The position numbers and the translations under genes are program-made. A stretch of DNA of 23,076 nt from Scatosoma sp045537295 (GTDB lineage: Bacteria; Bacillota; Clostridia; Christensenellales; Borkfalkiaceae): positions 1 to 23,076 of the forward strand of contig JAZSPG010000040.1 in assembly GCA_045537295.1 (NCBI GenBank). Direction: 5' to 3'. This document shows positions 1 through 6,995 of this stretch, in pieces (positions within the stretch are counted from its first letter, which is position 1; the number at the start of each line of letters is the position of its first letter). The notes beneath the pieces are model-generated. The model was not told the DNA's origin and did no database searches. It worked only from the letters and a program-made list of their open reading frames with translations.

Positions 1-2
1 GC

Positions 3-40
3 AGGATAAGGCGGTATTCTAAAGAATACCGCCTTATCCT
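3..40. repeat. Perfect 18-bp inverted repeat (hairpin)
   Basis: Arms 3-20 and 23-40 are exactly complementary, with only AA between them. As RNA this would be a very strong stem-loop. No T-run follows on +, so it is not a textbook intrinsic terminator; it could still end transcription of a gene lying left of the window, or be the end of a repeat element. The rest of 41-107 is AT-rich and shows nothing else. Confidence 0.6.
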
Positions 41-107
41 AATACGCCTTATATTTCAAAAAATGTTAAAAGTCTTTCCATTATTATAAATAAAATATTA
101 AAAACTG

Positions 108-136
108 TTGACTAAATTAAAATAAAATGTTATAAT
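108..136 (+). promoter_or_regulatory. Sigma-A promoter of the AAA+ ATPase gene
   Basis: TTGACT (108-113) and TATAAT (131-136) are separated by 17 bp. The start codon at 160 is 24 nt further on, with an AGAGGTGG ribosome-binding site between. Confidence 0.75.
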
Positions 137-159
137 TCTATTTGAAAAGAGGTGGAATT

Positions 160-1512
160 ATGTTAAAAAGAGATTTTGAAGAGAAGTTATTAACTTGGAA
201 AAACAATCCGCATAAGAAAGCGTTTTGTATTTTTGGGGCAAGACAAATCGGTAAAACCACGACCGTGAGAGAGTTCGCAAAACGGCATTACGAGCATTTT
301 TGCGAACTCAATTTCTTTGAAACACCCAAGGCAAAAGAGATTTTCGACGGCGATTTGGACGCGGACACCATTATTATGGGCATTTCCGCGTTCACGAAAA
401 TGAAATTAGAGCCGAAAAAGACACTCATTTTCTTGGACGAAATTCAAAAATGTCCCAACGCGCGTTGTGCGATTAAGTTTCTCGTGGAAGACGGGCGATT
501 TGATTATATCGAATCGGGCTCGCTTTTGGGGGTGAACGTGGAAGATATTCCGTCGCTTCCCGTTGGGTTTGAAGAAGAACACAATATGTACCCTATGTCT
601 TTCCGTGAATTTGCTTCGGCAAACGGTATTCAAGAAGAAACGTTTGCGTATTTAGAAGATTGTTTTAACAATTTAAAACCCGTTTCCGACGTTATTCATA
701 CGACAATGCAAAAGTTGTTCTACGCGTATTTGGTGGTGGGCGGTATGCCCGAAGCTGTGCAGGTGTTTTTAGATACGCACGATATTGCGCGCGTAATCGA
801 ATACCAAAACTCCATTTTAAGCAAATACCGTCAAGATATTTCGCAGTACGCGCCCAAGACGGATAAAGTAAAAATCAAAGCGATTTTCGACAGTATCCCC
901 GCACAGCTGGCACAAAAAAACCGACGTTTTATGGTGAATAGCGTGGACAAAAACGCGCGACTTTTGCGGTATCAAGACAGTTTTAATTGGCTCGTAGATG
1001 CAGGCGTGGCGTTGCCTTGTTATAATACAAGCGCGCCCATTATGCCACTTGCATTGAACGAAAAACGCAGTCTTTTCAAGTTGTTTTCAAACGACGTGGG
1101 ATTGCTTTGCGCGGCGTCGATGAGCGATATTCAATTCGACCTTTTGCAGGGCGACGTTTCGGTGAATTTAGGGAGCATTCTTGAAAATGCGATTGCGCAA
1201 GAATTACAATGCAATGGATTTGAACTCCGTTATTACGATAGCAATAAATTAGGCGAAGTGGATTTTATTATCAAAACGGGTAATCAAGTTGTCGTAGTGG
1301 AAGCGAAATCGGGCAACGATTACATGGAGCATACCGCACTCAATAACGTATTGAAAGTAAGTGATTGGAATATCAACAAGGCGTTCGTATTATGCAAAGG
1401 GAATGTTGAACAAAAAGAAAAAACCACATACCTGCCTTGGTATATGATGATGTTTATCAAGCAAAAGCAAATCAATAAAATGATTTATGAAATCGAAGTA
1501 AATAACGTATAA
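160..1512 (+). CDS. AAA+ ATPase with C-terminal DUF4143 nuclease-like domain
   Basis: A 450-residue protein of the widespread AAA_14/DUF4143 family. The N-terminal P-loop GARQIGKT is at residues 26-33, and the Walker B segment LIFLDEIQ follows at about 89-96. The C-terminal part has the pattern LGEVDFII (D368) followed by VEAK (E381, K383), which resembles a PD-(D/E)xK nuclease active site, as is usual for DUF4143. Family members are common in accessory DNA of anaerobes and their role is mostly unknown. A TTG lies in frame at 142, but AGAGGTGG (148-155) sits 4 nt before the ATG at 160, so I use 160. The gene is alone, with its own promoter, and is followed by a hairpin and an apparent tRNA 3' fragment, suggesting an accessory insertion. 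Function beyond ATP binding is not inferable here. Confidence 0.85.
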   Translation: MLKRDFEEKLLTWKNNPHKKAFCIFGARQIGKTTTVREFAKRHYEHFCELNFFETPKAKEIFDGDLDADTIIMGISAFTKMKLEPKKTLIFLDEIQKCPNARCAIKFLVEDGRFDYIESGSLLGVNVEDIPSLPVGFEEEHNMYPMSFREFASANGIQEETFAYLEDCFNNLKPVSDVIHTTMQKLFYAYLVVGGMPEAVQVFLDTHDIARVIEYQNSILSKYRQDISQYAPKTDKVKIKAIFDSIPAQLAQKNRRFMVNSVDKNARLLRYQDSFNWLVDAGVALPCYNTSAPIMPLALNEKRSLFKLFSNDVGLLCAASMSDIQFDLLQGDVSVNLGSILENAIAQELQCNGFELRYYDSNKLGEVDFIIKTGNQVVVVEAKSGNDYMEHTALNNVLKVSDWNINKAFVLCKGNVEQKEKTTYLPWYMMMFIKQKQINKMIYEIEVNNV

Positions 1513-1542
1513 AATTATTGGCGTGTTTTTGGCGAGTAAGGG

Positions 1543-1573
1543 GCTGAAAGCCTTATAAATAAAGGATTTCAGC
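1543..1573 (+). terminator. Stem-loop after the AAA+ gene
   Basis: GCTGAAA/TTTCAGC and inner CCTT/AAGG pair with one mismatch around a 7-nt loop, 30 nt after the stop codon. GTTTTGG follows, a weak T-tract. It could be the terminator of the ATPase gene or a recombinase-binding inverted repeat next to the att-like site at 1588. Confidence 0.4.
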
Positions 1574-1587
1574 GTTTTGGAAACTGC

Positions 1588-1610
1588 TTCAATTCCTGTC
1601 GACCGCACCA
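1588..1610 (+). other. Orphan tRNA 3' end, candidate attachment site
   Basis: The 23 bases read as the T-loop to CCA end of a tRNA: TTCAATT (T loop), CCTGT (3' half of the T stem), CGACCGC (acceptor strand), A, then CCA. The base before CCA and the acceptor strand would suit a tRNA-Leu. The preceding bases ACTGC do not pair properly with CCTGT, and no D or anticodon arm is present upstream, so this is not a complete tRNA. Integrases that target tRNA genes leave exactly such a 3' segment at one end of the inserted element. This is inference: the intact tRNA and the integrase are not in the window. Confidence 0.5.
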
Positions 1611-1660
1611 AAAAGGGCAAAAATAAGCAAAAAACGCTTGTTTTTGCCCTTTTTTTTTGT
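1610..1660 (+). terminator. Rho-independent terminator after the tRNA-like 3' end
   Basis: AAAAAGGGCAAAAA pairs with TTTTTGCCCTTTTT, with an inner AAGC/GCTT stem, and runs into nine T residues. It starts directly at the CCA end at 1610, where the terminator of a genuine tRNA gene would be expected. Confidence 0.75.
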
Positions 1661-1699
1661 TGCTTTTTCGCGGTTTTCAACGGACAATTTTTATAAAAT

Positions 1700-1719
1700 T
1701 GGGTCAGTTTTGGGTCAGT
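1700..1719. repeat. TGGGTCAGT direct repeat, 11-bp period
   Basis: TGGGTCAGT occurs at 1700-1708 and again at 1711-1719, so the two copies lie about one helical turn apart on the same DNA face. Such paired short repeats next to an att-like site could be binding sites for an integrase or accessory protein. No gene here supports a specific role. Confidence 0.45.
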
Positions 1720-1740
1720 AACTTACGTTTTTATTAGGTT

Positions 1741-1830
1741 TTACCAAGCATTCAGCTTTTTGCCCTCGCTTAAAAGATACTCTTTCGATAAATCGCGGTA
1801 GCTATCCGCGGTAGGTATCCGTTCTCGCAT
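1741..1830 (-). other. 29-codon open frame, possible gene remnant
   Basis: On the minus strand an ATG at 1830 opens a frame ending RDLSKEYLLSEGKKLNAW before TAA at 1741. The charged, protein-like composition resembles the C-terminus of a larger protein, but a stop codon lies two codons upstream of the ATG and there is no clear ribosome-binding site. I do not recognise it. The rest of 1661-1928 shows no gene. Confidence 0.15.
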
Positions 1831-1928
1831 AGATTACGGAAAATCGCAAGCCTTTTGCATATTTTGACGATTTGAATAATTCGTACGAAAAAACCGTCAA
1901 ATCAAGATAAAAAAATGACAATCCGCTA

Positions 1929-1956
1929 TTGACAAAATTTATAATTGTGCTATAAT
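1929..1956 (+). promoter_or_regulatory. Upstream promoter of the carbohydrate cluster
   Basis: TTGACA (1929-1934) and TATAAT (1951-1956) with a 16-bp spacer. Transcripts would have a leader of about 118 nt before the SGNH hydrolase start at 2081. Confidence 0.7.
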
Positions 1957-2009
1957 AGGGAAGATAGCAAAAAACAACGTTTGGGTATTTATTTTACAAT
2001 GGCAAAGTA

Positions 2010-2037
2010 TTGCAAAGCGTCTAAAATATGCTATAAT
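2010..2037 (+). promoter_or_regulatory. Second, proximal promoter of the cluster
   Basis: TTGCAA (2010-2015) and TATAAT (2032-2037) with a 16-bp spacer, 76 bp downstream of the first promoter. The weaker -35 could mean activator dependence, but no regulator is encoded nearby. AAGGAG (about 2068-2073) precedes the ATG at 2081. Confidence 0.55.
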
Positions 2038-2080
2038 TGTTTTAAGAAAATCCCCCTCGCGCTAATGTAAGGAGAAAATT

Positions 2081-2809
2081 ATGAAAATAAGACGGCTTTT
2101 ACAGGAAAAACAGCAAAATCTCGTGGCGAACAAACCCGTGACCATCGCCTTTCTCGGCGACAGCGTTACGCAGGGTTGTTTCGAGTGCTACCTCACCTCG
2201 CCTACGAGCTTGGAAACGGTATTCGATTATAAAAGCGCGTATTCCACGCGCGTTCGGGAAATACTCAATTTGTTATACCCAAACGTGCAAGTAAATATCA
2301 TCAATAGCGGAATTAGCGGGGACAGCGCGCCCGTGGGCGCAAACCGCTTTGAACGCGACGTTTTGAGCTACAATCCCGATTTGGTGGTCATTTCTTACGG
2401 TTTGAACGACAGCACGAAAGGTAAAGACGGTTTGAACGCGTATCAAAACGCGTTAGAGGAAATGTTTGGGAAATTACGCGAAAAGCAAATCGATTGTATC
2501 TTCTTAACGCAAAACGTGATGAACGGCGTAACCAGCCCGCACTTAAAGGACGAGTTATTCAAAGAGTTAGCCCAAACCTTTGCCCAAACCGTGCAAAACA
2601 ACGGCGTTTTACACGAATATTTCGAGGTCGCCAAAGAAAGCTGTAAAAAATACGGCGTAACCGTTTGCGATTTACATACCGTTTGGGAAAAATTAATCGC
2701 GCTCGGCGTGAATACCACCGAACTTCTTGCCAACAAGCTCAATCACCCGATTAGAGAGTTTCATTACTATATGGCAATCAAGCTCGTGGAAACCATGCTT
2801 TTGTCCTAA
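2081..2809 (+). CDS. SGNH/GDSL-family hydrolase (probable carbohydrate esterase)
   Basis: A 242-residue protein with the SGNH hydrolase blocks in order: block I FLGDSVTQG with the nucleophile at Ser28, block II NSGISGDS supplying the oxyanion Gly, block III VISYGLNDS with the conserved Asn, and a C-terminal NHPIREFHY segment carrying the catalytic His. There is no signal peptide, so it should act in the cytosol. The family deacetylates or hydrolyses esters on sugars or lipids. Its place as first gene of a glycosidase cluster, 35 nt before the GH38 gene, suggests removal of acyl groups from a glycan or glycoside before the glycosidases act. The substrate cannot be read from sequence. An AAGGAG site supports this start. 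Confidence 0.85.
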   Translation: MKIRRLLQEKQQNLVANKPVTIAFLGDSVTQGCFECYLTSPTSLETVFDYKSAYSTRVREILNLLYPNVQVNIINSGISGDSAPVGANRFERDVLSYNPDLVVISYGLNDSTKGKDGLNAYQNALEEMFGKLREKQIDCIFLTQNVMNGVTSPHLKDELFKELAQTFAQTVQNNGVLHEYFEVAKESCKKYGVTVCDLHTVWEKLIALGVNTTELLANKLNHPIREFHYYMAIKLVETMLLS

Positions 2810-2844
2810 TATCCTGCTGGGAAACTACCGAAAAAGGAAGGAAA

Positions 2845-5256
2845 ATGAAAAGACTGCACCTAATTTGTAACGCACACCTCGACCCTATTTGGCAATGGAC
2901 TTGGGACGAGGGTATTTCGGCGGTAATCGCGACCTATAAAAGCGCGGTGGATTTAGCGGAGGAATTCGATTATATTTTCTGCCACGGCGAATCGCTCTTA
3001 TACGAGGCAATCGAAAAAAACGCACCCGCCCTTTTTAAGCGTATCCAAAAACTCGTCAAGGACGGAAAATGGCATATTTCGGGCGGTACGTACCTGCAAC
3101 CCGACTGCTTAATGCCCTGCGGGGAAGCGCTTGTTCGGCAAATTTCGGTAGGCAAAAAATATTTCAAGGAAAAATTCGGCGTGCAACCGACCGTAATGAC
3201 CAACTTCGATTCGTTCGGACATAGCTTGGGTTTGGTGCAAATTTTAGCCAAGAACGGCTATAACGGCTATATTCATTGCCGTCCGAACGAGGAACAGTTC
3301 AACTATCCGTCCAAATTCTACCGCTGGGTTGGACCGGACGGCAGTACCGTTTTGGCAACGCATACCTTCTCGTACAACGCTCCGCTTGGGCGCGCGGAAG
3401 AAAAAATCCGCAATCAGCTTGCGGGCAAGGGTGACGGTATGCTCGGCTCTATCGCCAGCGGAAAAACGCAAGACTTGGCGGTGGATTACGTATTATGGGG
3501 CGTGGGCAACCACGGTGGCGGTCCGTCGCGAAAGGATTTACGCGATATCGAAGCGTTGAAAGTGGACGGCGTGGACATTTTCCACAGCACGCCCGAAGCG
3601 CTGTTTGCCGACGAGATTGAAGTACCGGCGGAGGTAAGAGAATCCTTCGTAACCTGTATGCCCGGCTGTTATTCGTCGATGGCGCGCGTCAAGCAGGCGT
3701 ATAGGAAAACGGAAAATTTATTTTTCGCGACCGAAAAAATGTTATCGTCCGCGAAATTGCAGGGTTTCAAACCCGAGTTAAGCGAGCTGGAAAAAGCCGA
3801 AAAGAAACTGCTTTTGGCGCAATTCCACGATATTTTACCTGGAACTTGTATCGAGGACGGTGAACGCGAGGGCTTGGGATTATTATCCGCGAGCGAAAAG
3901 TCGCTCCGCGATTACAGAACGGACGCGTTTTTGTATTTGGTTATGGCGCAGGAAAAAGCGGGCGAGGGCGAATACCCCGTGTTCGTATTTAACTATGAGG
4001 CAAGAACGGTGAAAACGCTTATCGAGGCGGAATTTTCGCTTGCCGACCAAAATTGGAGCGATAAGGAATTTGCGCCCCGCGTGTATACGGCGGACGGCAA
4101 ACAGCTTGTTTGCCAGCAAATTAAAGAGGATTCGACGCTCAACCTCGACTGGCGCAAGCGCGTGATTTTTGAGGGCGAGTTAGCGCCACTTGGCGTTACG
4201 CGGTTTACGATAAAGACCCAGCCTATTGAAATTCGGGACAAGCGCGCGAAAGAAGTAGAAAGTTTGCAAAGCGTTTTGGCGGGCGGTTTATTGACCGCGC
4301 CTGTGCTTTTGGATATGTATGAGGACACCGCAGACCCTTGGGGTATGAGCAAGGCAGAGTTAAAAGCGATGGGCAAAAATCCCGAACCGTTCCGTTTGAT
4401 GAACGAAAAAGAGGCAATGGAATTTTGTCGGGTAAAAAGCGAGATTGCCCCCGCTAGAATTATCGAGGACGGGGATATTTATACGGGCGTCGAGGCGTTG
4501 TATACCGCGGGGAAAACCAACGCCGTGTTGCAGTATAAATTGTATAAAAATCAGCCGTATATCGATATAAAGGCGACTGTGGAATTTGCCGATAAAAACA
4601 GGTTGGTGCGTATTAAATTCCCTATCCCCAAAGACTTTGAAACCGCAACGGCGTTCGGCGACGGACCGTTTCTTTGCGAGGACAAGCCGAGCGTGGAAAT
4701 TTGCTATCAAAAATGGTTGGGCGTAAAACGCGCGGATAATCAAATTTTTGCCGTTCTTAACGACGGCGTGTACGCGGGCAAGGTAGAGGACGGGTATATC
4801 CATTTGACCTTGCTTAGAGGCGCGGGGTACTGTTTCCACCCGATAGGCGAGGAAAAGGAAGTGTATCCGCAGGATAGGTATTTACCGCGTATCGATTGCG
4901 GTAGGTATATCTACAATTTCCGTATTTTCAAGGGTAGCGTTTTTGAGGTTTGCCGTCAAGCCGAAAACTTGAACACGCCCCCGTACGCCGTGAATATTTT
5001 CCCCGTCGGCGGAAAAACGGAAAGGCGCGAGGATAAGCAAATTTGCGTAAACGGCGAGGTACTACTTTGTACTTGCAAGATAGCGGAAGATAACGGATTT
5101 ATCGCGAGATTGTATAACCCCGATACCAAGAAAAAGGCGTTTACCGTGCGTTTGGGCGCGGTGTGCGTAAACGGCGAGGCGAACGGCGGAGAGGTCGTTT
5201 CGGTGAAATTTGCAAACGGCAAAGCGGAAGTTTTGCACGATTGTATGCCCGTATAA
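2845..5256 (+). CDS. GH38 alpha-mannosidase
   Basis: An 803-residue retaining alpha-mannosidase of glycoside hydrolase family 38. The N-terminal catalytic domain starts with HLDPIWQW, whose His11 and Asp13 are zinc ligands. The nucleophile, also a zinc ligand, is Asp122 in TNFDSFGH. The fourth ligand is His328 in AQFHDILPGT, the start of the helical mid-domain. The remaining 450 residues are the usual beta-rich C-terminal domains. No signal peptide is present, so it works in the cytosol, trimming alpha-linked mannose from imported oligosaccharides. The start is supported by AAGGAAGG a few nt upstream. It is probably co-transcribed with the SGNH hydrolase. The first copy of the multi-hairpin repeat begins 3 nt after its stop codon. 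Linkage specificity cannot be predicted here. Confidence 0.93.
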   Translation: MKRLHLICNAHLDPIWQWTWDEGISAVIATYKSAVDLAEEFDYIFCHGESLLYEAIEKNAPALFKRIQKLVKDGKWHISGGTYLQPDCLMPCGEALVRQISVGKKYFKEKFGVQPTVMTNFDSFGHSLGLVQILAKNGYNGYIHCRPNEEQFNYPSKFYRWVGPDGSTVLATHTFSYNAPLGRAEEKIRNQLAGKGDGMLGSIASGKTQDLAVDYVLWGVGNHGGGPSRKDLRDIEALKVDGVDIFHSTPEALFADEIEVPAEVRESFVTCMPGCYSSMARVKQAYRKTENLFFATEKMLSSAKLQGFKPELSELEKAEKKLLLAQFHDILPGTCIEDGEREGLGLLSASEKSLRDYRTDAFLYLVMAQEKAGEGEYPVFVFNYEARTVKTLIEAEFSLADQNWSDKEFAPRVYTADGKQLVCQQIKEDSTLNLDWRKRVIFEGELAPLGVTRFTIKTQPIEIRDKRAKEVESLQSVLAGGLLTAPVLLDMYEDTADPWGMSKAELKAMGKNPEPFRLMNEKEAMEFCRVKSEIAPARIIEDGDIYTGVEALYTAGKTNAVLQYKLYKNQPYIDIKATVEFADKNRLVRIKFPIPKDFETATAFGDGPFLCEDKPSVEICYQKWLGVKRADNQIFAVLNDGVYAGKVEDGYIHLTLLRGAGYCFHPIGEEKEVYPQDRYLPRIDCGRYIYNFRIFKGSVFEVCRQAENLNTPPYAVNIFPVGGKTERREDKQICVNGEVLLCTCKIAEDNGFIARLYNPDTKKKAFTVRLGAVCVNGEANGGEVVSVKFANGKAEVLHDCMPV

Positions 5257-5259
5257 AAA

Positions 5260-5452
5260 AATGAATTGCAAAGCGGGGCTTTGCGTGAAATGAGCTTCGC
5301 TCGTGAATTGCCCTACGGGCGTAAATTGCAAAACAAAGTTTTGCATTGTAGAATAATTCAATAATGAAACGTTTTGCGTTTCAATTTATGCGTTGAAAAT
5401 GCAATTCATTGAGCAATAGCGAAAATTCACGCGCCGATAGGCGCAATTCATT
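5260..5452 (+). repeat. Multi-hairpin intergenic repeat, copy 1
   Basis: A 193-bp element bounded by AATGAATTGC and GCAATTCATT. Inside are successive hairpins: GCAAAGC/GCTTTGC, GAGC/GCTC, CCC/GGG, GCAAAAC/GTTTTGC, GAAACG/CGTTTC, GC/GC and GCGCC/GGCGC. They are separated by GTGAA- and AATTG-type linkers in the left half and AATTCAC-type complements in the right half, so the left half can pair with the right half as a branched long palindrome. Copies 2 and 3 lie at 16689 and 20327. It could be a MITE-like or REP-like DNA element, or a structured 3' UTR. Positions 5453-5540 show nothing further. Confidence 0.9.
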
Positions 5453-5540
5453 GATTAGATTGCTTTTGAACCCAAAACCAGAAAAGAGGACAAATTTTGG
5501 CAGTATTACCGCAAGTTTTGGCATAGCTTTTTATAAAGTT

Positions 5541-5552
5541 ATATGCTATAAT
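5541..5552 (+). promoter_or_regulatory. Extended -10 promoter of the Gfo/Idh gene
   Basis: TATGCTATAAT gives a perfect TATAAT (5547-5552) with the upstream TGn extension. No good -35 lies at normal distance (TTGGCA at 5518 is 23 bp away), so the extended -10 would have to carry recognition. The leader to ATG 5617 is about 58 nt and ends in AAGGAAAAGGAG. Confidence 0.55.
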
Positions 5553-5616
5553 AAAAGGGAAGAAAAACGCGAAAACCGTTTTTCGTAAAAACCCAAAGGA
5601 AAAGGAGAAAAAAATT

Positions 5617-6945
5617 ATGAAAAAATTAAAAGCGGTATTGCTCGGTGCAGGAAACAGGGGTTGTATTTATTGCGATTACGCGCTGGCAAAGCCTGAGGAA
5701 TTAGAAATTATTTCGGTTATCGACGTCAACGAGTTCAGAATGAACGAGGCGGGCAACAGATACGGCGTCGCGAAGGAAATGCGGTTCACCGATTTGGACG
5801 AATTTTTGTCTAAAAAAATCGAGTGCGATTTCGTCGTGAACGCAACGATGGACCAGATGCACTACGAAACGGCAATCAAATTATTGCACGCGAATTACAA
5901 TTTGGTTTTGGAAAAGCCTATCACGGGGAACAGTCAAGAGCTTTTGGAAATCGCCGATTTGGCAAAGCAAAAGGGCTTGGAAGTGCTTGTGTGCCACGTG
6001 CTTCGCTATACGCCTTTCTATCGCACCATCAAGGAAACTTTGCTTAGCGGTAAGCTTGGGAAAGTGGTGGATATGCAACTCAACGAACACGTATGGCACG
6101 GGCATTTCATCAATTCGTACGTGCGCGGGAAATGGCGTAGCGAAAAGGAATGCGGTTCGGGGTTCTTGCTCGCAAAATGCTGTCACGATACCGACCTTAT
6201 CTGCTGGCTGAACAACGCGAGCGCGCCTAAAAAGATTTCGAGTTTTGGTTCTCGTAGTTTCTATACCGAAAAGAACGCGCCTAAGGGAGCAACGCAGTAC
6301 TGTTTTGACTGTCCTAACCAAAAGGAATGTATGTTCAATGCGTATACTTTCCAAATCGAGCGCGACTTTATCCCGTTCTATACTTGGAGCAAGATAGACA
6401 AACCCTTAGACGAAATCACTTTGGAAGAAAAAATCGAGTTCTTGAAAAAGGACGTGTACGGGCAATGCGTGTATAAGACGGATATGGATATCGTGGATAG
6501 ACAATGCGTGTCTATCGAGTTTGAGAACGGTTCGATTGCTACCTTGAATATGGTCGGCGGAGCGAGCAAAGCGGGTAGACATATTCATATCGTTTGCGAG
6601 TTCGGCGAAATCGTCGGGTACGTGGAAGAAAACAAGCTTGTCGTTCGCGTGTTCGACGTTCTGGATAGAGAAGGCAAGCGTGCGAGCGAGAAAGTAGACT
6701 GCTGGTATAGCGAAGAAGTGATTGATTTTAGCAAGGCGTTCGACAAGGGTGATAAGGATAATTCGGTACAAGGCCACTACGGCGGGGATTATTATTTAAT
6801 GCACGATACGGTACGCTATCTCAACGGCGACAAATCCTCCGTTTCGATTACTTCGATTGAGGATTCGATTAACTCGCATTTGGTTTGCTACGCGGCGGAA
6901 AAGAGCCGTACGCAAAGCGTTGTGGTCGATTTAACGCAAGAATAA
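5617..6945 (+). CDS. Gfo/Idh/MocA-family NAD(P)-dependent oxidoreductase
   Basis: A 442-residue sugar or polyol dehydrogenase-type protein. The N-terminal Rossmann fold begins AVLLGAGNRG (residues 6-15), the dinucleotide-binding loop. EKP is at 99-101, with Lys100 the conserved catalytic lysine. The C-terminal alpha/beta domain has KCCHDTDLICW with His190, the conserved active-site histidine region of this superfamily. An inserted C-x2-C-x5-C motif (Cys229, Cys232, Cys238) looks like a metal-binding knuckle and is not part of the core fold. The family oxidises or reduces sugars; some members act as NAD-dependent glycosidases. Within this cluster it likely modifies a sugar released by the neighbouring glycosidases. 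It has its own probable promoter and lies 50 nt before the GH13 gene. Confidence 0.88.
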   Translation: MKKLKAVLLGAGNRGCIYCDYALAKPEELEIISVIDVNEFRMNEAGNRYGVAKEMRFTDLDEFLSKKIECDFVVNATMDQMHYETAIKLLHANYNLVLEKPITGNSQELLEIADLAKQKGLEVLVCHVLRYTPFYRTIKETLLSGKLGKVVDMQLNEHVWHGHFINSYVRGKWRSEKECGSGFLLAKCCHDTDLICWLNNASAPKKISSFGSRSFYTEKNAPKGATQYCFDCPNQKECMFNAYTFQIERDFIPFYTWSKIDKPLDEITLEEKIEFLKKDVYGQCVYKTDMDIVDRQCVSIEFENGSIATLNMVGGASKAGRHIHIVCEFGEIVGYVEENKLVVRVFDVLDREGKRASEKVDCWYSEEVIDFSKAFDKGDKDNSVQGHYGGDYYLMHDTVRYLNGDKSSVSITSIEDSINSHLVCYAAEKSRTQSVVVDLTQE

Positions 6946-6995
6946 ATTTAATAAATTTTAATAGAGTTTAATAAAAAATAACGAGGTGAAAGATT

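Noticed and set aside
1588..1610. Complete tRNA gene
   Set aside because: Only the 3' portion is recognisable; no D arm, anticodon arm or matching acceptor strand lies upstream.
4360..4839. 159-codon minus-strand frame inside GH38
   Set aside because: Lies wholly inside a clear glycosidase gene and shows no motif or start signal.
5260..5452. CRISPR array
   Set aside because: The repeated units are hairpins of differing sequence with no constant repeat and spacer lengths, and no cas genes are present.
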